Positions 1 through 16,346 of a stretch of 64,000 nt of DNA are shown here, one piece after another (the stretch's first letter is position 1; each line of letters begins with the position of its first letter). The notes below the pieces were generated by a model. That model saw only the letters and a program-made list of their open reading frames with translations, did no database searches and was not told the DNA's origin. The stretch comes from Trichinella spiralis. Taxonomy: Eukaryota > Nematoda > Enoplea > Trichinellida > Trichinellidae. The position numbers and the translations under genes were made by a program. The DNA is taken from positions 8,867,708-8,931,707 of the forward strand of contig CM012953.1 in the NCBI GenBank assembly GCA_000181795.3. The letters run 5' to 3'.

Positions 1-31
1 ACAAAATTGACAAAAAAAACCTCACACATAC

Positions 32-1212
32 CGTGCTTTTCAAATTTTTAAAAAGATCTCCAACAACACCGCCACTCTGATAAATATCTAAAAATTCTAC
101 AGTTTTACATCAAGACAACCCACACACACACACACACACATGCACGTCAAAAAACAGAATTTCCGTCTTTCTCTAGATTATGCATACAGTGGTGATGTTG
201 AACATATTTGCTCTCAGTAAGTTGAAAATATTCGCAACTGGGCGTCGCGGAAACAAAAGTTCAAGGGATATTTTTAAAACACAAATTTTCCTTCGAAGCA
301 AATCGCATTGAAGGCTTCTTTCACAAAAAACAGCAATTTCAAATGATAAAAACAATCGTAAATATATTTCACCCGTACCAGTCGGATTCTCTTGTTTTTC
401 TTCTTCCCCACTGACAAGATGGTTCTCCAATTCGATGTTTCTTCTTGCCATTTCTTCAGGACTCACCACACCCAATGAAGATTCAACAGTCTCCACAGCA
501 GTAACCACGCTGTCGCCTAAAATTCAAAAAAAACTTCAGAACAATGATGCACATTCTATCATTTCAACGCTCAGACCTATGATTTGGCCCAATGATTGCA
601 AAGAATGGCCGGCTTTGAAAACCAACGAACCCCAACCGCCGAACAAGCCCTCATCAGTTTGATTCGGTTCTTCATCTTTCACACCAGCAACTTTCTCTTC
701 CGTAACGCCCTTCTCCGAAGTATCCGGCGTCTTTCTGGACTCCACTATTCCGTCACCTTCGTCACTTTTGCACTCACTTTTCTTGTCGCCATCAGCCACC
801 TCTTCAACGTATGTCGGCTGTTTCCCTTCAACGTCCAGTTCAGAATTCCAATCCCAATCACCACCGGCCACTGTTCCTTCACTATCTGAGCGGTCTTCCA
901 CAGCGGCAAAAATGTCCAAACCATCCTGCTGGTCCACAGAACATGCTCTTGTACTACTGCCCTCGTTGCTATTGCTGCGTTCTTTCAAATGTTCAACATT
1001 CTTAGTCCCGGACCCACCTTTATCCACAGAAATCTCATCTCCAGAAGATTCATCATAATCATCATCAGATTCATACATTTCAGAAAATTTCGAACCTAAA
1101 CGTAAATATATAGAGGTTCCGTGACAAAGCTGCAATTCATCAGTAAAATATCAAATCAACAACACTCACATAGACCTTCGGTCGCACTGAGATACGCGTC
1201 ATCATCGTCCAT
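32..1212 (-). CDS. FAM114A: FAM114A/NOXP20-like protein, 5' part only
   Basis: The minus-strand gene starts at 1212 and runs out of the left edge of the window. Four coding exons can be read: 1212-1170, 1095-about 585, 516-373 and 87-32, with phases that join cleanly (for example ATA G|GC GAC). The first 150 or so residues are acidic and Ser/Asp-rich (YESDDDYDESSG). Then comes GGWGSLVFKAGHSLQSLGQI followed by VTAVETVESSLGVVSPEEMA. This matches the FAM114 pattern of a Gly-Trp patch, then a 'T..G..I...ET.LGIPSP.E' helix. FAM114 proteins are poorly understood cytosolic/Golgi-associated proteins; the mammalian members are linked to Rab2 and neuronal development. The gene lies downstream of the CLC gene on the same strand, 373 bp from its stop codon. 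The family call rests on recognised motifs only, and exon 4 (DIYQSGGVVGDLF) is less certain. Confidence 0.65.
121..142. repeat. (CA)n microsatellite
   Basis: About ten tandem CA units lie in an intron of the FAM114-like gene. Confidence 0.85.
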
Positions 1213-1585
1213 GCTGTTCTATCATACGAACTATGTAATAAGCAAAATAATAAAAAACACAAAATAATACAATCATCGATATCTCTTCAAAGTATCACAC
1301 TTGAAATATCAACAACAAAATACAAAAGCAAAAATAATAACCCATTAAACACACTTTTTAATGCACAAACAGTTGAAATTAATCAAACCGATAAGCTCAA
1401 AAAATCCACTATCATATTAAAAACTGCAAAAAATAATGAAAAGCAGTTCATATTCACTAGCAACACTATCAAATCGAAACTATCTATCATCAAGTAATCA
1501 GCAGATGTCACAATGGGCAACATAACACCAACTTAAAATAGACAGAAACCATTACAAATATCGACGCATATTTGGCGAGCTTCAT
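1213..1585. other. Intergenic gap between CLC 3' end and FAM114 start
   Basis: This is an AT-rich spacer of 373 bp. It must hold the 3' UTR of the CLC gene and the upstream region of the FAM114-like gene, since both are on the minus strand. I see no coding potential and no recognisable motif in it. Confidence 0.6.
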
Positions 1586-6190
<4,605 letters not shown>

Positions 6191-6990
6191 AATTCGACTG
6201 GATGGAGTTGAATATTTTTTCACACCTTTGTATAGCAACAGGTCAGTTTCTGACATCAGAAGACCAAGAAAACTTAAAGATCCATAACTCCGGAAATTTT
6301 CCCATTAAGGTGTAAATTTTATAAACCAACCAAGCACATTCATCTGAAAGGAAATGCTTACAGCTCGTTTATGATAAAAGAAAAGTAGGCATAATTTTTT
6401 GGAAAAGTATTTTTTTATAAATATTTGTAATTAATATTATGAAAACAGCTCAAAATTCAAAGTATACCTATTGTACATTATTATACGTTATTACGTTAAA
6501 ATGTTTTTATCTGAAAAAATGCATTTGAAATTTACCGAACTTTCAATACTGCCATACTTTATTGCTTTCGAAAAAGAAACAAAAAAGATTGAGAGAAACA
6601 GTTTAAATTAGGAAGGTTTCCTACAGTTTGAGATTATAATTTAAAGTTTTATATTATTACTGTTGCAATTATACCTGCAAATATTTAAACTTGTTACAGA
6701 GTGAGTTAATAAGAAGTTTATTTCTTTTACATTTTTCTTTCACCGTTGTAAGAAAAACTTTGCCAAAGTATGTTTTACGTTATTAATTTAAATTTAATTT
6801 ATTATTAAATTTCATATTTATCAAATAATTTTCTTATTTTGTATTATAATATGTTTGATTATTTTCATAGTTGATGTTGAGTTTACCTTAAGTTTGATGT
6901 AGATATTTTATGTAGCAAGTATATTTTTATAAATTAAGTGTTTGTGAAATAATATTGGAAATTTGAATTTTGCATTTGTTAAATCTTCAG
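6191..6990. promoter_or_regulatory. Divergent upstream region shared by CLC and proteasome beta-3 genes
   Basis: This AT-rich 800-bp interval separates two genes pointing away from each other, so it must hold both promoters and 5' UTRs. No TATA box or other element stands out against the AT background. The right end, ctcttcag directly abutting the ATG at 6991, is a 3' splice site: either the end of a 5' UTR intron or a trans-splice acceptor. Confidence 0.5.
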
Positions 6991-7994
6991 ATGAGTATCA
7001 TGGACCACAATGGTGGCATTGTGCTCGCAATGCGCGGTGGTGATTGTGTCACTATTGGATGCGATTTACGACTGGGCAGTCGATTCTTGACAATCATGAA
7101 TGATAAGGAGAAGATTTTCCAAATAACTCGTCGATTGTTTGTTGGAATTCCCGGTTTAGCAACTGATGCACAGACTATGCAAGTTTATTGTTATTGTTTT
7201 CATTTTTCATCGTAATATAATTTACACAAATGAGTATGATCAATGCTTAATTGAAGAATGAAATTATTTTTTTAAATTATTTTATTGAGCAGAAAAGTTA
7301 TTTATTTTTTAGAGTTGAAAAAATGTTATACCGTACCAGTATATATAATTTGCGAGAAAATCGCGATGTTACTCCGGAGGTATTTTCTCAAATGCTGAGC
7401 AATCTGCTATATGAGAACAGGTAGTGGTGGGCATATATGTTAATACATTAGCGATGGTTTGATAATGGTTACGTTACAGTGGGTGAATTTTGCAGATTTT
7501 CTCCTTACTTTTGTGAACCAGTGGTAGCTGGTATTGATTGGAAAACATCTGAACCGTACGTTGCCAACATGGATTTGATCGGTTGTATTTGCAAGCCGAA
7601 TGATTTTGTCCTTTCTGGCACTGGTGATTTGCAAATGTACGGCATGTGTGAGAGTGTTTGGGAGAAAAACATGGTAAGCTTCTTAATGATGTTTTCAAAA
7701 GTAAAGTGAAGAAAAGCAACAGCTTTGCATTCGTAGCACATGTGGTAGATTGATGTATACACGGATTATGGAATATTTGATGCTTTATTAACAACGTTTA
7801 TTCGATTGTTTCATTTTTTTCTCGTGGTAATGTTTTATTGTTGTTCATAGGATCGGGATGCGGCGTTCGAAGCAACAGCGCAGGCGTTATTGGCTTGTAT
7901 TGAGCGAGACGCAGCTAGCGGTTGGGGTGCGGTAGTTTACACAATTTCAAATGATGAAATTGATGTGAAATCAATCAAAGCACGTTTGGATTAA
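6991..7994 (+). CDS. pbs-3: 20S proteasome subunit beta-3
   Basis: Four exons (6991-7178, 7313-7420, 7496-7673, 7851-7994) encode 205 residues, the same length as human PSMB3. The start [20 protein letters not shown] aligns with human MSIMSYNGGAVMAMKGKNC. Later matches are [50 protein letters not shown] and RDAASGWG. Beta-3 is a structural, non-catalytic member of the inner ring; no N-terminal threonine active site is expected. Intron 1 appears to be GC-AG: the exon must end at ...CAGACTAT and the intron starts GCAAGT, because this is the only junction that keeps frame with the VEKMLYRT exon. The ATG directly follows a splice acceptor. A poly(A) signal AATAAA lies at 8021-8026. Confidence 0.95.
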
Positions 7995-9117
7995 GGCTAC
8001 TTTTGTGTTTTTAGTAATTCAATAAAACTTGGCATTCATTTTGATTACACCAGATCTTGTTGTTTCTATGAGTGATTTGACAAGGGGAGATAGTAATTTA
8101 TGTTTGTTGTGTTATTGTAATCAGAATATGAAACTGGAGAGCGAGATAATAAATGGAATGTTAGATACTTTACAGTTGGGACCGTGAAAATTGAATTTAT
8201 TTCTGAAGCCAGTCGTAAGATTGCGGTTCGGAACATTATAACTGTAACGATACTTGTTTCATGCTTCAACTAGGAGAATGATTGGAGTTTCACTTATCAT
8301 TTTGTGCCTATGGAAACCAGTAGTGTAAATTTTTTGAAGCAACCAGTTTTTAATCGTAATAATAATAATAATTATGGTTAATACGTTTACGTAATTTGCT
8401 GATTCACCATTTCAAGATTGTGAGATGAAGTATTCACAATTTTGTTTCCGATGTTTACATCGCATGTACAGTATATTAATGATGTTCAAGATTTTTCATT
8501 TTTATGTGCAACCGTTTCTTATTGCTGCGTTGCTGTGCAATTTTATTTAATAATTGCTTGTATTTTATTTCTTTCTTATTCATGTATATGCTATGTCGTT
8601 TGATTTATGTTTATTTTAGTAGCTAGTCAGTTTAGTTTTACTCAATGAATGTTTCAATTTAATGTTGTTTCTCTGCATTATTTCAAATGTTCGTAATTTT
8701 AAATTTGATTTAATTATAATGTAATATTATGATAGTTTTTGAATTTACGAATGTTGCTTGAGGGGAAGGTTATGAATTGTGATGACGTTATCTTGATTGC
8801 TTTTCAAAAGGGGACAGTCAGGTTTTTGACGAATCGACTGGACGAATTTTTAATTATAAAAATTCTTCCTCCAAAACCTGTTAATTACTATTAATCATAC
8901 AAGCGCTTTTATGGTCGACAACGTTAAATCGATTAATAAATAACTATGCATTTGTTTATATATTTATTTGTTGAGCACTGGAACAGCTGTGATATTTGTT
9001 TTCTACATTTGATTTGATTTCTGATTTGAAAACTTCAAGTTTTGTTTTTAGTGTCGCCTTTTTGAAAAGCAAATTCAGATTGTTATAATAATTTTTGCAT
9101 ATCTTGTAACAGAAGAA
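7995..9117. other. Intergenic gap
   Basis: This 1.1-kb AT-rich spacer carries the proteasome gene's 3' UTR and poly(A) signal (8021) and then the upstream region of the EB-module gene. Short open frames on the minus strand (8066-8269, 8956-9219) lack codon bias or any family resemblance. A short (TAA)n tract lies near 8360. Its right end, gtaacag at 9106-9112, is a good splice acceptor 5 nt before the next ATG. Confidence 0.5.
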
Positions 9118-11794
9118 ATGGAATTGTTTTTCTTTTTCACTTTCATATTTTTGGTGGTAGATATTCGAGGAAGTAAGAAAATTTTTTAATTTTGTCTTGC
9201 ATCTAACAGAACTGTTCAAAATTAGTGTTGTTTGGAAAAATTGGTTACGAGTGCATTGATCAGAAAGTTTGCACCGATGAGCATTCTGAATGTCGCTTTG
9301 GTCGCTGTTATTGTAAATCTGGGTATGATTACAGCTACAAAGAAGCTCACATCGCTTGCGTCATTCGTAATATAAAAATATTTAAATTTATTTCTTGTCA
9401 TTTGTAACTTTTTAAGTTCCCAAACTTGGGCAGCAATGTGAAATCGAACATGACAGTAGACATCAAAGTTGCGCTGATCCACATGCAGTTTGCAGTGAAG
9501 GGTTATGCAAGTGCAAAGATTCTTACATAGAACGAAACAAAAGATGTGTTGTTGATGGTGAGAATTTAATTTATTATGTAGCAAATTTTATATTCATAAT
9601 AAATTTTATTTCATCCGCTAACTAACATTGACGTTGAAATAAATTTGTAACGACAGGTGAAATTTTTTCAATATTCGTAAAGTTCCATCTTTATTATTTG
9701 TATGTTATGAAAATGTTTGACTAATTTCATCAGAAAATATGAAAAAAAATACATGTTTCATCAGTATTGAAAACCAGAAACGATTGTTTTTGAAGAATAA
9801 CAGCATTTTATCAATGAATAATACGCCATGTTTAATATTTATAGGAAGTTCATTGACAGTAATTTAAAAAAATGATTTGTCATATTTTAGAAAATTTGTT
9901 GTGAATAAGATAAGCGTAAAATGATTTCTTGCATAAATACGAAAACGTTGAATTACTTTTTTAAATAGATCTGCTGTATCTATCCATGCATGCAAACGTT
10001 TTACATTACTTACATGTCAGTTTCATTTTGTGTGAAATATTCTTTGTTGAATGTTAATAATAAATTGTATGGTTTAATCAGTGACGTTTCCGTTGATCAT
10101 TTAGTTAAAACGTTGCATGAAAACTGCATTTCTAATCATCAGTGCATAACGCCATTTTCACATTGCAACGATGAAAACAAATGTGTCTGTCGAGCAAAAT
10201 TTTCAGAAATCAATGGCGAATGTTATCCAACAAGTAAGCAATAAATAAATTCATTTATGGATTATTGTAAAACCAAATAATTTCCCGTTTTTCACGCAAA
10301 TGAATATTAATTGTAATGATTTTCCATTGTAGAATATAATTGTTTGGAAGGAGAGCCAATTTTGCAAAATTCCCAACCAATCAACTGCAGCATTGTTGGT
10401 CGCCAACATCTCCACTGTCCAGAACAAAGTTACTGCGTTCCTTTTGACGAGCACGAAGGCCAGTGGTCATGTCAACAGGTGACCGTTTTTCATGGAATCT
10501 GTTGTCCAGTACCAAAAAGGGAGATCATTCTGAAGCCTTCCTGCTTGGTTGGCAAACCCTATTCTATACCTGACTCCTGTCCCACCAGCTCCCACATCAG
10601 ACACAAAGATCGGTTCATTCCTTGGCAGGATCGGCCATGCTGTCCCAGAGCTTGTCCACATGGTTATGGTAAATTTGGAAATAAATGCTACCAAATCAAC
10701 CTTCTTCCCGGAGATTTATGCGAACTTGATGGACAATGTGCATGCGGGTTTTGCACTGCAAATTTACAAGGAGGTAATTTCATCTTGCTTTTCATCACAC
10801 ACGCACGTGCATATCCATAGTTTAAATAAACAAATATTTTTATTTATATAAATCAGAGAATATTAGTTGGACAGTTGAAATAATCAAATTCATTTTCAAT
10901 TGTCAGACTAGTTTAAAAGATAGTTTCAAATGGCCTGAATCGATCAATTCATTAAAGCCGGTTATTTGTAAAATTATTTCACCAGATCGTATCTATTGTG
11001 CATTTGGCAGTTATTGATCTTCAATATTTTCATGTACAAGAAGCAAATCCAATAAATAAATAATTCACTGCAGCAAAAAATAATTTATCACTGTGAAATG
11101 CATTGAAAATATATCTATCATACATGATGTGCATGTTCACAAAATGATTATTTTAGACTTGTGATAATTTAGACAGATATCTTGTTCATAACTATATAAT
11201 CATATAATTATATGATATTGCAAATTATTTTAATGCATCAATGTCAAAGTGAAGATTACAATTAGCATAAAAGTTTTTTAAATGCTCCGTGTAGGATGGT
11301 TTCAGTTTTTGCTTGACGATGCTTGAACATGTTTAGGGTTCCATTTCTTAATGTGATGTGTTTTTTTGTAAGAAAACTGTTTCATATTTCAATCAAGCTT
11401 TTGTCAACGAGGGAGGGAAATTTTCTCGATTGTAAAAGTTGAAGGAATAAATGCATTTTATTAATCGTACTTTATTTGTATTTTACAATTTTTTAGAAAA
11501 AGCTTGCCAGTGCCAGCCAGGGTTCACGGAACTGTACGGAAAATGTCACGGTAATAATTTTGATGAGAAATTTATTTTTTTTGTCTTGTTTAATTTTTGT
11601 TGTGTGTAAATTAAAAAAAATATTTTTTTCTTTTTTCAAAAGATGAACGCTGCTTCCACGGTGATCCTGCGATCGATTCGGATACCGGCGCTATTGTGCA
11701 GTGCGACTCAGAAAACGAATGGAAATGCCCTGAAGATTACAGTTGTATTTCTGAATTTGGCCTCTGTTGTCCGAAGATTCCAATATACACATGA
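9118..11794 (+). CDS. Secreted EB-module / lustrin-type cysteine-rich protein
   Basis: Seven exons (9118-9172, 9226-9366, 9417-9557, 10105-10233, 10333-10773, 11497-11550, 11643-11794) give 370 residues. Residues 1-18 are a signal peptide (MELFFFFTFIFLVVDIRG). Three EB-like modules follow with spacing such as C..H..C.....C.C (CTDEHSECRFGRCYC; CADPHAVCSEGLCKC; CITPFSHCNDENKCVC). Next come a lustrin-type segment (CLEGEPIL...CPEQSYC...GICCP), a further EB-like stretch (CELDGQCACGFC, ACQCQPGF) and a final lustrin-type segment (CFHGDPAIDSDTG...CPEDYSC...LCCP). There is no membrane anchor, so it is probably secreted. EB modules are common in nematode extracellular proteins; the role here is unknown. 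All six introns are phase 1. A poly(A) signal is at 11909-11914. Confidence 0.85.
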
Positions 11795-14700
11795 AATTTG
11801 GAATTAAACAGAAATTGATTGAATTCATCATAATAACAAAAATTGTTCATTTTTCGAAAATCTCCTGCATGAATCTTTCTTGTATTATAGTGCATTTTTT
11901 GGAGATGAAATAAAAAATAAAACAGCAAACTTATTGTAATGTTTCATAAATTAATTGTGTTTCTTATTGATACTGACATTAAACAAATATATGCAGCAAA
12001 TATCCACATGTACATTTATTTGTTTTGTTCATAATTTTGTTTATTAAATTAATATCAAATTTTCAGATATTAATAATAGAGATACGTGAAAATCATATAT
12101 AGACTTGAAAAAAAGAAAAATTTACATATGAGATAATTAAATTTGGCAATTTCTGCTTGCACAGTAGTGTTGAAGCGTTGCAACTGGAAAATAGTTGTCC
12201 ATGCATTTCAATGAAATGGAATTTCTGAATAATTCTCACAATCGTCTTCAGGAGAATTTGTCAAGGATTTGTGAAGCTTTTATTATTGAACATGCGAAAT
12301 GCACTGCGAAAGCGAAATTTCGAAGATCATCCAACTAATGCTTCGCTTCACCAACTTCAGCTGTTTACTTTGTTCCAAAGATTCTGCTCTCCTCTATACA
12401 CTAAAGAAATTTCTTCACCAAATATTTTACTGCTGGAATTTCATTATTGAAATTTTTTCAATCTGACCAACATGAGCAATAATTATTCCAATTGAAACTA
12501 AAAAAGTATTTTATCAAAATAAAACACGAAAAAAATTAAATATATAATTAACTTATAATTATAATATAGCAATTTTGATATCTTTTATTTGAAAAATATT
12601 ATTTTTACAATTCATGATGTTTGACAAAAAAAAATTAAAATATCTTTTACAAAAACAAAGAAAAAACTTTTTCTGAACAGCAAGCTAACAATGCCGCCTT
12701 AAGTTGATTAGTCTAACAAGTGAAGAGTGTGGTGAATGGGGAATAATAAAATTGCTATGCAGGATGGCAGAAAAATTGCATTACAAAAGTTGACCATTGC
12801 TGTCAGTATCAGAAGGATCGGTCGAGATCGTTGAGAATATTTTCTGCAGAATTAATTATTTTGGACATCTCACTTTTCAGAAGTTTGGTCAGAAAAACAA
12901 TTTTATAATTTGTCATCAAGCTGCTTGTCTTCACCAAACAGGCGAGTTGTTCTTTTGTGAGAATCATAAAATTGAATTTATTTTATATATTCATATCAAA
13001 ACAAAAATGCTATCGAAATAATTGAACAATACAAATACGTTGCGTTATAATTTGTTCACTAATTAATTGCCGATTTATAATGTCAAGTGTTCGATGTAAT
13101 AAATAATAAATCGAAATTTGTAGACGGAATAATAAGAAGAAGATTGCATTTAAGCTTCTTGAGGCATTTGTTGTTTTCAAATTTTTTCACAAAAGCAAAA
13201 TTGAAACAAATTAATGCAAAGTTGTTTTGAAAAAGCAAAAATAATAACTTCACCCATAATGTTTATGAAAATATTTTTTCTGCACTTCTAATTTTGAATG
13301 ATAATATTTTATTTTTGGCTATTAAATTCAGTTTTTGTTCATTTATTTTATATTCTTCCGAAGAGGGTGCTTAAATTTTCGGCCAGTATTCAATTTTTGG
13401 AACAATCATCGCTTGAAGAGAAAAATTGATTACCGACTATGAAAAATTGTAACAACAGCTGCCTTAATATTGCGTGGAAATTTTTAATTAAAATTTACAG
13501 TACTCTCCAGAGCATTCAGCGCGATATTTACACTGTTTAAATTAAGTTTGCATTGAGGAGCCCAGTTTCCCAGAGGTATGAAAAATTTTTATAAGAAAAG
13601 CAGCCAGCCACCAGAAACGAAATAACGATAATGTAGAAAAGTGGTCACCACATATTATATCTCTGAGCTGAGCAGCAAAACAATTCGTGCTCTTGTTGTT
13701 CGTGTTGTTGGAGTTTATCATATTTTATTATTCAAAAATTCTGCAAGTTAAAATTTTTCAAGATGCTAAAAAATTTGCAACAACAGCAGTAAAAAATAAA
13801 AGGGTGAGGAAGGAATTTTTCTTATCAATGAAACATTTTCACAAGATTATTTATCACGTTATGCTTCTTCTCATGTTTCTGTATAATTGTTCCACTTGTT
13901 GCAAAAAGTATTGTTCAAAGGGCGATATAATCTGCAAGCTTTAGCTTCGAGTTGCAGCTGAGAAGACATGACGACGTGGCAGGGAATATTTAATACTTCC
14001 CTTTGACAAATGCCCTCCCCCTCTTAAGAAATAGAAGAATATCTGCTATTGGGGGAAGGGAGAGGGGGGAGGGGGGAGATCTGCAGAAGAGCATCAGCAC
14101 TGCTTCGAACGGCGTTGAACGTTTTCCAATAAACATTGACAACACTGGGCAGTTATAATCCTTCTTTCTGGTAAGGTTGGCAAATTTACCACGCATCGTT
14201 ATGTTCATTGTTCGACTTGGCCAATCGTATTGCAGTGATATCCCAGACATGATGTCGACGTAAATCTTCCTCCACTTGACACTTGATTAATTGTTTCCAA
14301 GAAGGAAGCGTTGCTATATTTTTCCCTTTCTCAGAAGCTTTTCCCTGTTCAAGTTTCTTCTTTCGGCTCACGTGAGAAGCTATTACTTTTTTTCTATTAT
14401 TTTGCAATTCAATAATTCTCAATCTTCAACAATTCTTTTTATTAAAATGTAACATTTTCCTATTTCTACATCTTCCATAAAGTCCGTTGAATAATGCAAA
14501 ATAAAAACTTATTAAAAATAATTTGCACATTTGAAAAATTATATATTTTTAAATTATTTATTGTTCTAATTTGTAATGTGCTTTTATGTTATTTCAATTT
14601 ATTAATTATAAAAATCAAGTAATTGGATGAAATAAGCAGATGCTAATTCATTTATCTCAATCGTCAAATGAAAATATAAAATTATTGAAATGCCATCATA

Positions 14701-15257
14701 TTTCACATATTACAATAAAAAAAAATAAAAACTAATAGATTGAGAAAAAAAAGTAAAAGTATTGTATATTTACAAGTTGTCAATTTCGTTATCTGTAATG
14801 TGAATGTAAGGCGTTTAAAATTGCTTTGCTTAAAAATTTGTCGTTTGAAGTTGTTTTGCCAATAAATAATCCTAAGTGAGAAAAAAAAATTATAATTAGC
14901 CAGGATTAGATTTTGTTTTCCTGAGACTGATTGTCAGTTACATTAATGCAGGAATAGAAAATTAAATTTGTCTGATTACTTTGCATCATGGATGTTTGTT
15001 GATTGCATGCCGTAAAAAATTTTTTTAATCAGTTTTGATCTATTGAATTCAATTAACAAAAGGACACTTGTTTCATTTAACAAATAAAACACCATTTTAT
15101 AGCATTTCAAAAAAATTCGTTAATTAATTAATTGTTGCTCTGTTGAGAAGAACCAACCCAAGAATGATATTATTTTCAGCTGCGAGAAGAAAATGGCCGC
15201 TTTTTGAATCGGTGGAAGAACCAAAAGCAGAAGGGTAAATTTGAATGAGCATCGTCG
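11795..15257. other. 3.4-kb intergenic region with a G-rich tract
   Basis: This is an AT-rich stretch with no supported gene. Several open frames of 60-90 codons exist (12797-13021 and 13687-13944 plus; 13990-14422 minus), but they have AT-driven composition and no recognisable domain. The notable local feature is the G-rich tract at 14051-14076. The right part should hold the promoter of the intronless GPCR gene. A splice acceptor-like ttattttcag lies about 78 bp before the GPCR start. Confidence 0.5.
14051..14076 (+). other. Potential G-quadruplex tract
   Basis: The plus strand has four or more G-runs separated by one to three bases: GGGGG, AA, GGG, AGA, GGGGGG, A, GGGGGG. This fits the usual G-quadruplex pattern of four runs of at least three G with short loops. 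It is striking against a background of about 25-30% GC. Function is unknown; it lies about 1.2 kb upstream of the GPCR gene and is not inside a supported exon. Confidence 0.6.
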
Positions 15258-16346
15258 ATGGAGATGAACTATTCCGAGTTGGTGACGGTAATGGTGGTCG
15301 GTGAGGAGGTGGTCAACGAGACCGACACGTCCTCTTTCATCAATGTCAACGTTCAGTGGACGGTCACCTGCTTTCTGGTGCTGATCATTGGCATCGGGGT
15401 CTTGGGCAACGTGTTGATCATAATTCTACTGTTGCACAGCGGTGTTTACCGGCTGAACGCGACCGGAGTGTTCGTTTTGAACCTCAGCTGTGCCGACTTG
15501 TTGTTCTTGATATTCTGCGTGCCATTCCAAGGGACCGTCTACGTGTTGAACCACTGGCCGTACGGATTCTGGATGTGCAAGACCACCCACTTCTTCCAGT
15601 ACGTCACCATGTTCGCCAGCATCTGGCTTTTGACGGTCATGTCCGTCGACAGGTACTTTGCCCTGCGCTATCCGCTGAAAGCGGTCGCGTTCAGAACGTC
15701 CAAAATGGCAACCCGCTATTCGCTGTTCGTTTGGAGCCTCTCCTGCGTGGTATCCAGCCCCTGGGCGTTTCTCTACACCACCATCCGGCTGGCCGACGAA
15801 CACGACACCACGGCAACCGCTTGCCTGGATATCTGGTCCGAGGATACGTTCTTCTTGCGCAAGTGGATGATGCTGTTCATCTTCTTCGCCAGCTTCGCCT
15901 TTCCCACGCTGGTCGTGATCGTCATGGGCTGGCTGGTGGCCACGTCACTCTGGTGGTCCGGCAAATGCGGCAACCGACAACAGCCCCAACACACCACCCT
16001 CGGCATACCGCAGAAAGCCTACTACCAGAGGAGGCGTGTCGCCTCGTTGGTGCTCGTGTTGGCGTTGGCATTGTTCCTCTGCTGGTTGCCGCACAACATT
16101 TCGCTCATCTGGATCAACTTTGGCATAATCAAAGTCTGGGATAAGCAGTTCTTCTTGTTCAAAGTCACCGCCCACATGCTCAGCTATTTGAATTCGTGCA
16201 TCAATCCGTTCATCTGCTATTCCATGTCGCGGAGCCTGCGCAAGCAACGCTCCATAGCCAGAACGGTCAGCGCGAGCAAAAAAACCACCGACAACGCCAA
16301 TGACCATCGTCTCGTTGATCATAATAATGATCTTGATCAAAACTGA
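15258..16346 (+). CDS. Intronless rhodopsin-class peptide GPCR, allatostatin-A/galanin receptor-like
   Basis: A single exon encodes 362 residues with seven hydrophobic helices. Family A landmarks are GVLGNVLI (helix 1 Asn), NLSCADLLFL (helix 2 Asp), CK before helix 3, MSVDRYFALRYP (DRY), FLCWLPHN (CWxP) and SCINPFICY (helix 7). The stretch VPFQGTVYVLNHWPYGFWMC resembles galanin and arthropod allatostatin-A receptors (PF..T.Y.L..W.FG...C), related to C. elegans NPR-9. It is likely a G-protein-coupled neuropeptide receptor at the plasma membrane, with its N-terminal NYSE, NETD and similar sequons outside the cell. The helix 7 motif reads NPFIC-Y rather than NPxxY. The exon is about 55% GC in a sampled line, far above its surroundings. 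A poly(A) signal is at 16451-16456. The family is certain; the ligand class is a guess. Confidence 0.85.
   Translation: MEMNYSELVTVMVVGEEVVNETDTSSFINVNVQWTVTCFLVLIIGIGVLGNVLIIILLLHSGVYRLNATGVFVLNLSCADLLFLIFCVPFQGTVYVLNHWPYGFWMCKTTHFFQYVTMFASIWLLTVMSVDRYFALRYPLKAVAFRTSKMATRYSLFVWSLSCVVSSPWAFLYTTIRLADEHDTTATACLDIWSEDTFFLRKWMMLFIFFASFAFPTLVVIVMGWLVATSLWWSGKCGNRQQPQHTTLGIPQKAYYQRRRVASLVLVLALALFLCWLPHNISLIWINFGIIKVWDKQFFLFKVTAHMLSYLNSCINPFICYSMSRSLRKQRSIARTVSASKKTTDNANDHRLVDHNNDLDQN

Noticed and set aside
11200-11215. Perfect 16-bp palindrome of A/T-rich sequence
   Set aside because: Low-complexity AT DNA makes such palindromes likely by chance; nothing around it suggests a function.
12797-13944. 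Plus-strand open frames of 74 and 85 codons, one with a signal-peptide-like start
   Set aside because: The hydrophobic start comes from T-rich DNA; there is no family resemblance or supporting splice or poly(A) context.
13990-14422. Two overlapping minus-strand open frames with Lys/Arg-rich translations
   Set aside because: They overlap in different frames, run through the G-rich tract, and show no domain, splice context or codon bias.
15356-16144. A 262-codon open frame within the GPCR exon, and minus-strand frames over the same exon
   Set aside because: These are frame shadows in GC-rich coding DNA; the Arg/His/Pro-rich translation is typical of a shifted frame.
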